Part shown: positions 12,655 to 22,656 of the stretch, piece by piece
How the letters are laid out: every line of letters begins with the position of its first letter
How positions within the stretch are numbered: the stretch's first letter is position 1
From: Heliocidaris erythrogramma
Lineage: Eukaryota > Echinodermata > Echinoidea > Camarodonta > Echinometridae
DNA: 64,000 nucleotides
Direction of reading: 5' to 3'
NCBI GenBank assembly: GCA_025617745.1
Contig: CM046855.1
Coordinates: 41,363,663 to 41,427,662 of the forward strand
The notes under the pieces: model-generated
The model's input: the letters and a program-made list of their open reading frames with translations, nothing else
Told to the model about the DNA's origin: nothing
Database searches by the model: none
Translations under genes and position numbers: made by a program

Positions 12655-13300
12655 AGGGAAATTAACCTCAGCGTATGAATTAGCTTATTTTGAATGGTGT
12701 AGTATATGCCTCTTATTTGATACATGCAATTTCATGTAAAAACACAGGATATAGATATAAATCACTATTTTCCAGCCAAGTTATCGTCTGCTAGCAATAA
12801 TAAGGGGGCTGCCATTACTTTATGTGTACACGAACATATTTTTCATCCCAAGTAAAATTTCCTTCATCGTTAACTTGTAATTGATTTTTAGAGGACAAAT
12901 ATATATTAGATAAAGTCACATATTCTGAAATGTAAGTTTAGTTTTATATATTTTTTAAAAGGTCTTAATTTGTTCATAAAAAATATACTTCATAAAAAAT
13001 ATACGTCAAGGACGGAGAATTGACGTCAAGGACGGAGACAATCGTAACAATACCAAAACAAAGCGAGGAATCTGCTTTACAGGATGGCTATTAGAACTCA
13101 TGGGTTGTCAATTATCTAGGCCCATGGCCAATAACAATCGTAATACAATCAGAACAAAGCGACGTATCTGTTGTAAAGGTAGGCTATTATCAATGCATAT
13201 GGTACCTAATGATCCGTGTCATGCACAAAATGGCAGCCTCCATGGAAAGACGTAGCAGACAATAGGTGCATCTAGAATATCACGTGGGGTTACTTGTCCT
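12655..13300. mobile_element. TTAA-flanked non-autonomous DNA element, 646 bp
   Basis: The ends AGGGAAATTAACC and, inverted, AGGACAAGTAACC are immediately flanked by TTAA on both sides (12651-12654 and 13301-13304). A TTAA target duplication is the hallmark of piggyBac and Kolobok superfamilies. No transposase is encoded. The interior has a 20-bp scale direct repeat (GTCAAGGACGGAGA, twice near 13005-13040) and a longer duplicated block (ACAATCGTAA... near 13040 and 13135). Confidence 0.65.
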
Positions 13301-13577
13301 TTAACTTATATTAATGAATGGCAAGCGGAGGTGGAGAAAAGTAGCAGTGTAACAGAAATATGAAGTATACTACATTTCTCTTATTGAATTTTGCTGCAGC
13401 TTTTTTTTTTAGGTTGTTTCTGTGTCAGTGTGAAAGAGATATAAGATCAGTTCATCCATCGTGAATAGAATGCACAGGGTTGGACACATGTCTCTTTTGC
13501 TGAGATTGAAATGCATGAATAACAAATATCACCATATCTCTTTGAATTTGGAGAGGCTTGTGCAGTTACTTGTAGCT

Positions 13578-13653
13578 TGTCTTTTGGGAAGCAGAAGGGT
13601 GTTTATTCAGTGGGAAAGTAAATGAGTTAACGCCCTTCTAGCTCTCAACAGAT
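13578..13653. repeat. Palindromic ~75-bp repeat, copy 2
   Basis: Degenerate left arm GGGAAGCAGAAGGGTGTTTA and well-kept right arm GAGTTAACGCCCTTCTAGCT followed by CTCAACAGA. The arms are complementary except for a few bases. Confidence 0.75.
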
Positions 13654-14183
13654 GGGATCTATGTTAAAAGATGCACATACTGCCCTTTTCTTGGCAATAT
13701 TCATGATCTTCAGAAAACGGATGAGTACAAACCTACTGCAAGATTGGAGATTGGACCTGATATAAAATGCATCCTTGGTTGGTATTTTAAGAACACTTTA
13801 TGCGAGAAATATACAGACTGTGGTGTCTGTTACACAGGGCTGTATGTAATATTCATAGGGTTGGGGTCGCATTTCACTTGTATAACTAAAGTAGAACCTT
13901 CGTTTGCATACATTTGTTTCTTTATTAACCTTGGGTGTTTCTTTTTTGCTGCATGCTCCCAGTGGGCAACCTTTTAAAGATTGTGACACTTCCGTGCATG
14001 ACTAATGAGAGAACCCGCGATCATCCAAAATCTTTGGTGAAATTTGAATTGAAAGCAAGCAATCATATCCAATCCAACGCTTTTCTCTTGAAGAGATTTA
14101 GTGATGATTTCTCTTACATTGGCTCCTTTAAACTCTATACAAGTAATGAGCTAATTTATTATTTTTTTAGCTTGTATGGTTTC
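13654..14183. other. Intronic DNA, nothing specific
   Basis: No credible gene. Short frames on both strands overlap one another and have no recognisable domain. Confidence 0.4.
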
Positions 14184-14321
14184 AAGGATTTAATTCCTTG
14201 AAATGCTAGAGCACCGTTAGAACAGCCGTGCTAAAGCCGGGGTAATGATTGTGGAGCGCCAGTAGTGTCAAGTCTGATAGACCTGTGTGCTATACAAGAA
14301 CCCTCTACTATTATTATTTTG
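14184..14321 (+). mobile_element. SINE 3' fragment, degenerate
   Basis: Plus-strand remnant of the same SINE as at 18508. It holds TTCCTTGAAATGC, a GCTAAAGCCGGGGTAATGAT block, the tail CTATACAAGAACC and then an ATT-rich run. The head and most of the central part are missing and divergence is high. Confidence 0.7.
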
Positions 14322-16640
14322 TAAAACTGATTTTTTTTTTTTAAATGCTGATTTTTGAAAGAAATATCTTTTGAAAAAAAGAGAGAGCAAAACGTTAGAT
14401 AATGTATACCATATAATCAGTGATAAGGCCTGATAGTCAATTTACAAATAAAGATGAATAAATAGAGTAATAGTCTGAATACTTGTTTTTAAGTTCAGTT
14501 TTTGATTTATCGAGAACACATTGCATACAAGTCTCATGCTTCTCAGGATTTTCACCTCGTACAGTGTTGAATTCTGTACATTGATATGCATTTGATTCGT
14601 ACAAGAAGGAAATGATTTTGAATCTGAAATCTGATTCAGGGCACAATACATTTACGTACATGTATATGTTTGTCTATTTTCATGTATGCATTGTGCTATT
14701 ATTGTATCACGTATCACAAATGTAATTTTCAACATACTCGGCACGAAAATCATCGCACTAAATGTTTCGTTGTTTTTTTTTTATTCTGTGCACAGTAACA
14801 AAATTGTGTATGCTAAAGCAGGTGAATACCAAGCCCAAGATAATTTAGTCTGGTGTCTTTGGAAAATATGTGTTGTACAAAAATCAGATTGAAAGCAACG
14901 GGTTAAAAATGTACAAGGGGGACTTTCATTACAATTTAAACAAAAGACCCTGTGTGCTCTCAAATTTGCCCCATCTTGTACGAATGTATGCAGATAGATG
15001 AATGTATCAAAGAATGTTGCATAGAAGTTCTCTTTTCTATTTTTAAGACATGGGTAGAAGTTGGAAGAATGACATTTAAGCAAAGAAGTAGATGTATGTT
15101 CATCGGCAGCCGTGTAATGAACATGCGTGTGGCATTTGAAGAATGCTCTAATCACAGACAAGGGAATTGAAATAGGCTTGAACAGCCATACATATTTGAA
15201 CAGATGCTGCTTTCTGTGCACAGTGAGGCCTTACAACATACACACCATTTAGAGTGCTTCGTAATCCCTGATCAAGTTCCTCACTCGGCTGGCTGCATCT
15301 ACTACCAGCATGCTTTACTTTAATTTCTTGATTGATGTAAAGTTATACGTGTTTGTTTGATGACTATCCGATGTTGGTATTCACGCAAGGGAGTACACAA
15401 ACGTGCAATGGTAATTTGACACATGTAGGCTTGCTTAATACTAGGATATGAGGAATATATACCTGTATGTTGATATTCATGTTTTGCCTGTCAATCTGAA
15501 ATTCTTGCTGTATTAATTCTTTGAATCTTTGGCAACAGCTGTAGCTTTGCTGTATTCATTCTGTGAAGCTTAGATGGATTCATAAGAAGAATTCCAAAAA
15601 CTAGTCAAATTTTAATAATATCCTATTGTTCTTACAAAATTGAAGTCACCTATAGCATCGAGATTACTAGTACACAATTCAAAATGTAAAATTTAATGAA
15701 AGAAAATTGTATAGAATGATCATAATGTTTAAAAACATTAAAAGTGTGAAAGTGTTCATTTTGTATAAATGCACGTTATGATAGAATAGGGGAATATTCT
15801 GAACAGCATATCATTTTGAATAATACCTATCATGTATGGTATGAAATCACATAATTATGACAACAAAATTTGTTATATCATCATTCAGAAATAATGCTTA
15901 TCAAAAGAAAATATAGGCGTATGCTTGGTTATGAAATGCTGAGATGATGTAAACCAGTCCCCTAAAGATCTGCCATTTTGAAGCTTGACATTTGAATGTG
16001 AATGGTATATGCACCCAAAGCACTAAATGCATGATTTAAATATAACCAAAAATAATGAGCAAATGATTGTCATTCTTACATTATAAGAATTTTAGAATGT
16101 GCTTTAATGCAAAAAAAAAGTAGAGATTATTTTAATCTGGGCCAAAAATGACTGTATGATATGTATATCATAATATAGGAAATTATATATTATGACTTGG
16201 AATGAGAAATATTACATTATCAGTGCTCTTTGTGATAATATTTCCAGCTTCATGATTACATGCTGTATGCATGTCCCCATATGTTTGTCTTCATGCTGTT
16301 TGCAAGATTCTTAACCTCTGCCCCTATTTGACATTTCATTAGTAGAAGAAGCATGGATGTCTTCATAGCACATGTTTAATGATGTCGCCAGCTGCAAAAA
16401 GTGATTTTGAAAGCTATTCATGTGAGCGGAATTAGGTGAACAGTGGATGCGCAAAGGCTATGCACGGTCAGCTCTAGAAGAAGAGGGTACATGAGGGAAA
16501 AGGAAATATTTTGCATGCAAAGTATGTCAGTTTGATGATGCAATGATTTCATTTCTAAATGTTACCCTAAATTGAATTAAAAGCTGAATTTATATTTTTT
16601 TGGTATGATGATAACGAAGATCTGAGAAAGATAGATAAAG
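14322..16640. other. AT-rich presumed intron, no gene seen
   Basis: The longest frame is on the minus strand around 14781-15221 (146 codons). It has no recognisable domain, is His/Cys/Phe rich and overlaps a + strand frame, so I treat it as chance. Otherwise homopolymer runs and AT-rich sequence. Confidence 0.45.
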
Positions 16641-16830
16641 AGAGAGAGAGAGAGAGGAGGATGTTATATAGAGAGAGAAAGTCAAGGAAAAAGAAGGAAT
16701 GGGACAAAAGATTGGAGAGAGAGAGAGAGAGAGAGAGGATAGAATAAAGAGATAGAAGTAGAAAGAAGAGAGTAGAGAGAGAGAGGGGGAGAGGGAGAGA
16801 GAGGGAGGGAGAGAGAGAGAGAGAGAGGGG
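16641..16830. repeat. Purine-rich (GA)n tract, ~190 bp
   Basis: GAGAGA runs broken by GGATG, AAAGTCAAGG and AGAAGTAG interruptions. As at 9.5 kb, the + strand is purine-rich and the minus-strand Ser/Leu-rich frames are artefacts. Confidence 0.9.
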
Positions 16831-17807
16831 AGATTGGGAAATACACAGTGTAAAAAGCATCAGTTTGGTCACTGAAGCTCATTATTTACTTGCTGTTGTG
16901 AGAATGAGATCTTACAATTCATTATTATTATTTTTGTAGAGCTCTTTAGCGCTTGCTATGAGTTTTTCATTAGTAAATTGTTCTCAGCTTCCATTTATTC
17001 TGTTACTGGAAAGATGAGTAGAGAGGAATGGGAAATGAATTAAGAACAAGCAAATATTTTTGCATCTTGTGGAATAGGGAATAATATGTAGGAGGTTCAC
17101 ATCGAAGGGTATGAGTCATATGCTTGAACCATTATAATGCATATCTCCCAACAGTGTGATACGATCTTTACATGCATGGATTCATTTGATGCTAATGTGG
17201 TGTGATTAATTGATGGTTAGCATAAGTACAGTGTACCAGATCGTAGGCCTTACTCAAAAACCAACCAGACCTCAGATTTCAAGAGGTGATTTTTTTTATT
17301 GCACTTGAAATCTCAAACTTGCATCAACTCAGAATATTTCATAATCATTAACCATTCCCATGCCACCAGATGTTTAAAAAATATACCATAACTAAGAAAG
17401 AATTAAACATCAAGCTACTTCATAATTTGATTGAACAAACTCTAAGAATCGGGACATGAAATGAATTGTTCCCAACAATTAAAGTAAACATAATTCATAA
17501 TTAACAGGGACACCTCATTGTAGAATGCATTAAATATGATGTGATAGGTATGCTATGTTTGATATGCATTGCATTGCTTGAACATAGATCTATATTTATG
17601 AACACTTGTAACATAACCACATTTACCACAACCTACATTGATGTCTGCATTTTAAAATGGTTTGTGGTTATGTTTTGATCACTTTGATTTATGAAATTTA
17701 ATAAATAAGAATTATTATGTCATATGCTACATAATTTTCATCTTTTCCCTATGTGGTCTGCTAGCTTTCCAAACTTGATGCCTTTTAAATAAATATCATG
17801 TGTCATA
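16831..17807. other. Intronic DNA; weak SINE-tail resemblance at its start
   Basis: The short segment at 16920-16955 (ATTATTATT then TTTGTAGAGC and TTTAGCGC) vaguely resembles an inverted SINE tail, but too weakly to call. The rest has no structure I recognise. Confidence 0.35.
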
Positions 17808-18010
17808 GGCCCGAATTCACAAAAGAGGTTTATCTTATAACCCATGGTTTAAACCTCCATAAGCGTAATACATGCATGTCCTTATGTCAAGTGGGCAGAA
17901 AATAGTACTCTTATATGTACTTATATATGCTTATTTTAAGTCAACGGTGGAGGTTTAACACCATAATGTAGACCATGGGTTAAGATAAATCTCTTTTGTG
18001 AATTTGGGCC
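17808..18010. mobile_element. MITE, ~203 bp, GGCCCRAATTCACAAAAGAG ends
   Basis: Long inverted arms. Left: GGCCCGAATTCACAAAAGAG, then TTTATCTTA and a CCATGGTTTAAACC block. Right: the complement, with GACCATGGGTTAAGATAAAT near its end. The design resembles the 47270-47573 element (GGCCC start, internal CCATGGTTTAAA blocks), so the two are probably related families. No target duplication is evident. Confidence 0.8.
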
Positions 18011-18359
18011 CTGGATTTTTAAATAGAGTTCTTGTGCCAATTGTAGATTATCTTGTTCTTCAACATCTTCATAAGTTACTTGTTTTCATTTCTCTTTAAT
18101 ACACTTGCTTTGTTTTAATGCTTGTATCTCCCTTCTTTTCTATATCCCTCATTTAAAATATTTTTGGATCAGTTGTGAGATTTTCATATTTTCTTGACAT
18201 CTTTCTGTGTTTTGATGCTGATATCGCCCTTCTTTTATCATAATCTTCTTTTTCACAGTCCCTGGATCATTCATAGCATTTCCAGTTCTTTAACATCTTC
18301 ATTAGATCATGACGATGATAATAAATGATAAAAATAATGATAATAATAATATAATTAAC

Positions 18360-18479
18360 CTAACTGCGACTTAAGGCGAAACCTAACAATAGGTTTATTC
18401 CGTCACAATAGAAACTCAACGTTCGGGCGAAACGTAACAAAAGAATGAGATAAAAGATTTCGCCGTAAGTCGCAGTTAG
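18360..18479. mobile_element. Small MITE, 120 bp, CTAACTGCGACTTAAGGCG ends
   Basis: Inverted ends CTAACTGCGACTTAAGGCGA and, on the opposite strand, CTAACTGCGACTTACGGCGA, with one internal mismatch. The interior includes a repeated GGCGAAAC word. It sits inside the tandem array at 18.05-19.4 kb and next to (ATA)n. Target duplication not resolved. Confidence 0.75.
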
Positions 18480-18507
18480 AGTTATAATAATAATAATAAT
18501 AACTAAT

Positions 18508-18796
18508 GGAGGTGTCGTGGTATAGTGGTTCATTCACTTGACTCTCAATCCAAGGTTTGAGTGTTCGAATTTCCGCCCGGCACTAGTGTCTTTTGGCAAG
18601 ACATTTGTAATCCACATTTGCCACTCTCCACCCAGGTGTAGTAAATGGGTACCTGGCAGGATTTATTCCTTGAAATGCACTAGCGCTGATTACGGCTGCC
18701 GGAGCTAAAGCCAGGGTAATAATATCCAAACCCTTTCAAAGCGCATAGAGACGTATGTATCATAATGTGTTATGCGCTATACAAGAACGGAATATA
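18508..18796 (+). mobile_element. Full-length tRNA-derived SINE
   Basis: The head looks like a tRNA gene: A-box TGGTATAGTGG at 18518-18528 and B-box TGTTCGAATTTCC at about 18562-18574, the internal RNA polymerase III promoter elements. After it come a central domain (GGCAAGACATTTGTAATCC, CCACTCTCCACCCAGGTG) and a 3' domain ending in GCGCTATACAAGAACGG and an AT-rich tail. 5'-truncated relatives in this window (3716, 14184, 18955, 24850) share the 3' part, which supports retroposition. Movement would need a LINE partner whose tail it mimics; none with this tail is visible here. Confidence 0.88.
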
Positions 18797-18950
18797 ATAA
18801 AAATAATGATAATAATCATAATGACAATGCTATAAATAATAATGATAATGATGAAAATAATAATAATACACTGTACTAATAATGATGATAATGATAATGG
18901 TAATAATAATGATATAAATGATAATGATAATGATAATAACTATAACAGTG
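18797..18950. repeat. ATA/GATA-type microsatellite
   Basis: ATAATGATAATAATAATG-type trinucleotide-rich DNA following the SINE and leading to the inverted SINE tail at 18955. It probably grew from the SINE tails on both sides. Confidence 0.75.
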
Positions 18951-18954
18951 GTTT

Positions 18955-18992
18955 CTTGTATAGCGCTCATGGCCGTCACACTTTGATGCTCC
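18955..18992 (-). mobile_element. SINE tail fragment, minus strand
   Basis: TTTCTTGTATAGCGCTCATG is the reverse complement of the SINE terminus GCGCTATACAAGAA. Upstream homology fades quickly. It faces the full SINE at 18508, with a trinucleotide microsatellite between the two. Confidence 0.55.
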
Positions 18993-19388
18993 TGGCACAC
19001 TAACATTATTATATATTTGGCAATTTCACTTTGTTTTCATTATTGTATCTCCCTAATGTTTTTTTTTTAATTCTTCCTTTTTCACAATCCTCTAATCATT
19101 AAAAAAAAATTCCAGTCCTTCCACATCTTAAGAAGATCATCATATATTTCACTCAGTTTTAACAGTGTATATCTCCTCTGTTTTTCACAGTCTTTCTTTT
19201 TTCACAATCCTTGAATCAGTACAAATATTTTTCAGTCATTTCACATCTTCATGAGATTGTCATTTGGCAATTTCACTTTGTTCTGAAAGTTGTGTCTCTG
19301 TTATTCTTTATATTCTTCCTTTTTTGTTCACAATGCTCACATTCAAAGATTTTCCAGTTCTTCCACATCTTCCTAAGGTCATCATATA

Positions 19389-19458
19389 ACCTATTAAGAG
19401 CCAAAAGGACATTAACCCTATATAAAACTATATGGTTAGTGCCCTTCTTGCTGTTAGA
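19389..19458. repeat. Palindromic ~75-bp repeat, copy 3
   Basis: Left arm TTAAGAGCCAAAAGGACATT and right arm TTAGTGCCCTTCTTGCTGTT about 25 bp later. The loop is itself partly self-complementary (TATATAAAACTATA). Confidence 0.7.
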
Positions 19459-20305
19459 TTACAATATGTTTTTTTTTAGATTTACTCTTCTTTGTAATGG
19501 TGTTATCTCCCTAATAAGACAGTTCTTTTAATAGTACATGTACAAATGATCCTGAAATATCCCCAATTTTTATGCACACATATGTTTTGGTGGATGCGCT
19601 GCATGTTTAACATGTAGATACATACTGTGCGTGCATCGAGGTGCTTACAAAATAATATTTAGGTAAATTGTACTCTGTACAAATGACCTTTATCTGGACA
19701 TGCGCAAATTGTAATTATGAACTGGTTTATTCTTTATATTGAAATGACCATGAGGTGTGTAGCACTGAGTCTGGCTGCCGAGGCAGGTAGTTCTTTATAT
19801 TCTTCCATTTTTTCTAACCTTTGAATATGTATGTTTTTCAAGAGAGAGCTGTCTCTGAAGTATGATATATCATCTGTTTTTTTCCTGTCACTGACCCTCC
19901 ACTCTTTCATGATACATCATCTTCTACAAATATCTACCAAGCCTTCAGAAGTGATGTATGAGATGCTTTGACCACTCCCAGAGTGAGCACCTATATTTTG
20001 TAGGTGGTCATCCCCTAGATGTATTCTACATGACATATCTTTTTTAAACTCACAACTCTGTGGGTGTCCACTAAGTAAAATGTATCAGCAGCTTTCAAAT
20101 GGTTAATGGTAATACTCATCCCATCCTTTAGCAACTTTTCACCAAGTACTAGTCATGTCCTTTTTTATCATGTACCTCTTTTTAGGTGCTTAACACATGC
20201 TCCAGTGACAGTTACTCCGGTATTTATTTCGTCAAGGGTTATAGGGCTAGGGATAGGGTGCCAATTTGGTTTTACGTTAGGTTTAAGGTTAAGGTTAGCA
20301 CTAGG
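19459..20305. other. Intronic DNA, nothing specific
   Basis: No gene. Near 19785-19840 a short stretch resembles words of the 18-19.4 kb tandem array (TTCTTTATATTCTTCC). The end (20232-20300) has GTTAGGG-like words of no clear structure. Confidence 0.4.
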
Positions 20306-20460
20306 TACACAGAGAAAATGATGTTTAAAAATGCAAACAGTTGTTTACAATATGAACTGAACAACCTGTTGTACAGTTCATACTGTAAACAATTTGTTTA
20401 AATATTAAACAGGTTGTATAAGTTTTAAACCCACCATTTAAACAGCATTTTTACTGTGTA
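20306..20460. mobile_element. Small foldback-like MITE, 155 bp
   Basis: The outer ends TACACAGAGAAAATGATGTT and inverted TACACAGTAAAAATGCTGTT both continue into TTAAA. Inside, a second hairpin pairs AAACAGTTGTTTACAATATG with CATACTGTAAACAATTTGTT. The TACACAG ends resemble the CTACACTGTTA ends of the larger foldback at 37342. Confidence 0.7.
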
Positions 20461-20511
20461 TAGTTTTTGTCCAGGGTTAAATTTTAGTATGTTGTAAGTG
20501 TTATAGAGTAT

Positions 20512-21035
20512 ATCTATATTCACCTATATCACAGTCTTTTCATCCCATCTCAGATCAATAACTGGTCATGCCCCTTCACCATCTTACCCTGGGTAACCTC
20601 GCTAGTCATAAGGACCACTATTCATAAGGACCGCTATCCATAACGTGTGACTAAATGAATAGCGGTTTTGTATGAGTAGCGGTCCTTCTAAATAGCGAGC
20701 AAACCATAGACAAATTACCTCTCTATTCATAAGGACCCCCATTAATTACTATTCGTAAGGACCTTTAACAGGCGTTATGAATAGCGGTTTTCTATGAATA
20801 GCGGTCCTTATGAATAGCGAGCGGACCCCCTAACCCCTATCCTTGTGTGTTTAGCAAGCTGTGATGGGGGAGTAAATTGATAGGCTCTCACAACTATTTC
20901 TATATCCTACTTGTACACCCATCACAGTGTCCTTGCACCCCATCTCAGATTGATCACTGGGTATACCCCCTCACAATCTTACCCCTACCCCTGTGTGTTT
21001 AGCAAGCTGTGATGGGGGAGAAAATTGATAGGCTC
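20512..21035. repeat. ~140-bp tandem duplication; one copy carries a MITE
   Basis: The segment ATCACAGTCTTTTCATCCCA ... CATCTTACCC, then after the MITE CCCCTATCCTTGTGTGTTTA ... GATGGGGGAGTAAATTGATA, recurs uninterrupted at about 20905-21035. The second copy lacks the 20590-20828 insert and so serves as an internal empty site. Confidence 0.75.
20597..20822. mobile_element. Double hairpin MITE built of TATTCATAAGGACC units
   Basis: Two consecutive hairpins, 20597-20700 and about 20720-20822. Each has arms made of CTATTCATAAGGACC words (left) and their complements GGTCCTTATGAATAGCGAG (right). At least eight copies of the 15-base word occur in both orientations. The element is absent from the matching tandem copy at 20.9-21.0 kb, so it inserted after the duplication. 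Confidence 0.75.
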
Positions 21036-21040
21036 CCATG

Positions 21041-22610
21041 CTGATCCACGGACCACATCTATAATTCAATCAGAGCTGACGACTCTGCCATCCTGTTCAA
21101 CCCTTTCACAGGTTCGCTCCCCATTATTTACTGTTTGGCAGAAGAGGCCTATCACTCTGATGGCTGATTAAAGGCAGTTTTGTTGATTACACATAAATAA
21201 ATGCCAACCTGCGCAAAATATATTATAAGGACATGCTGTAAAAGCCATATAGTATTTACAAATGTTATTGATTTGAGGATGCACATCTACATTACAATGC
21301 TATTCCTCCCTCAAAAAACAGACAATTAAATAGAATTATTTGCAAAAAGACAACAAAACAAAAATCTCAAAAGATGATAAGATAAAGAGGAGATTTTTAA
21401 ATTGCAATTCAGTGGTTCAAAATTATTTGGACATTAAGTCCTGATGAAACGGCTTTGTTACATTAGGGCATGTGACTATAATTTTGTATAGATCATATTT
21501 GAAACTAAAACTAAAAAAAAATATCATAAATGGATACATGTGCATAAAGGATTGCAAAATGATGAATAATGCAAAGCACATAGAGCACAAGGACTCAAAA
21601 AACCTTTTTTATTATCCTGTGCATACATGTAATAAGAAATTCTGATATGAACGAAAGAAGTGTTTGCTTAAGAGAGATGGTGTATTTGTCAAGAAATTGT
21701 GCCGCTTTTCAGAAATCCGATATTGTATACATTCATTTCATTAGCAGATGAAGTATGCTGCGAGGTCAAAGGATATTTTTTTCTCAGTCTGTGGATATGA
21801 TGATACTGATCATTCTTCGTGTGGAGCTTACATGGTATCACAGATAACCTGTATTTATTCACCAAATTACACAAAGGTAATGAAAAGTCAACAGTACCAT
21901 ATTGTATTCTTTCTCAGAGCATGAGTTGTTTTTATGAAATTAGACTGCATATGCTGACATTTACAGGCAGCATCCAACTTCTTAGAAAATTTGATAAAGT
22001 TTTCACAAGCATTATGGAATTATTACAATAATAGAATAGAAAGTTGATGAATTTCTGAGAAGTCTAAAAAGAAACAGCAGACACTGTGCTTGATGTAGGA
22101 AGCATTTCAAATGAAATACCAACATGATGAAAGATGTGCGAAGGGTAGCAAATTCTTTAAAATCAGGATTCTTTAATTTAAATTGTCTTGCAAGTTGCTT
22201 CCATTTTTCTATTTTTATCAAGAAAGGCTGACAAATATCTGCTGTAATTACAGAAACAAACCATCATCATGAATCATGCTAGACAGACAGTAAGTTATTA
22301 TTCTAGACACTTTATTAATATGCACCCATCAGAACCTTCATGCCGGTACATAAATACAAGGAGATGATAAATATTGTGATTGCCAGTCATCATTAAAGAT
22401 GTCTCCGAACATTTGACATCGTTGGCAGGTTCTGTTGACAAGTTTTTTAATACTATTTTCCCCCATTAATTATGAGTAAGGTGTGCTTTTAGTTTTCTTC
22501 AGAAAGTAATTATTTAGAAATGAGCAGGATTGGAGCAATGGCTTCACGTGAAGAAGTTGATCAAGTGAAAGTTGTTCTATGAATTTGACCATGGAAAATG
22601 GGCTGTGGAA
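21041..22610. other. Intronic DNA, nothing specific
   Basis: AT-rich, with short overlapping frames and no recognisable domain or repeat boundary. Confidence 0.4.
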
Positions 22611-22656
22611 CCTGGGGGGGGGGGCTTGGGGGGCTGCTGCCCCCTCCCCCACACTT
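22611..22656. other. G-run / C-run hairpin-like segment
   Basis: A run of G followed by GGGGGGCTGCTGCCCCCTCC, which can fold back on itself or form a G-quadruplex on the + strand. Similar G/C homopolymer segments lie at about 24005 and 42008. No function can be read. Confidence 0.5.

Larger units (their letters stand above)
18055..19388. repeat. Degenerate ~120-140-bp tandem array, interrupted
   Basis: At least five degenerate units with shared words in the same order: CACATCTTCATNAGATCAT, TTCACTTTGTTTT, GTATCTCCCTTCTTTT, TTCTTCCTTTTTCACAATCC, TTGAATCATT, TTTCCAGT. Units occur near 18055-18190, 18185-18310, 19015-19130, 19130-19255 and 19255-19385. A block of MITE, SINE and microsatellite at about 18310-19015 splits the array. 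No coding content; a satellite-like sequence of unknown family. Confidence 0.65.

Noticed and set aside
14781..15221. 146-codon minus-strand frame
   Set aside because: No recognisable domain, overlaps a + strand frame, AT-rich context typical of introns.
16920..16955. Possible minus-strand SINE tail
   Set aside because: Only a few words agree (ATT run, TAGCGC); too short to distinguish from chance.
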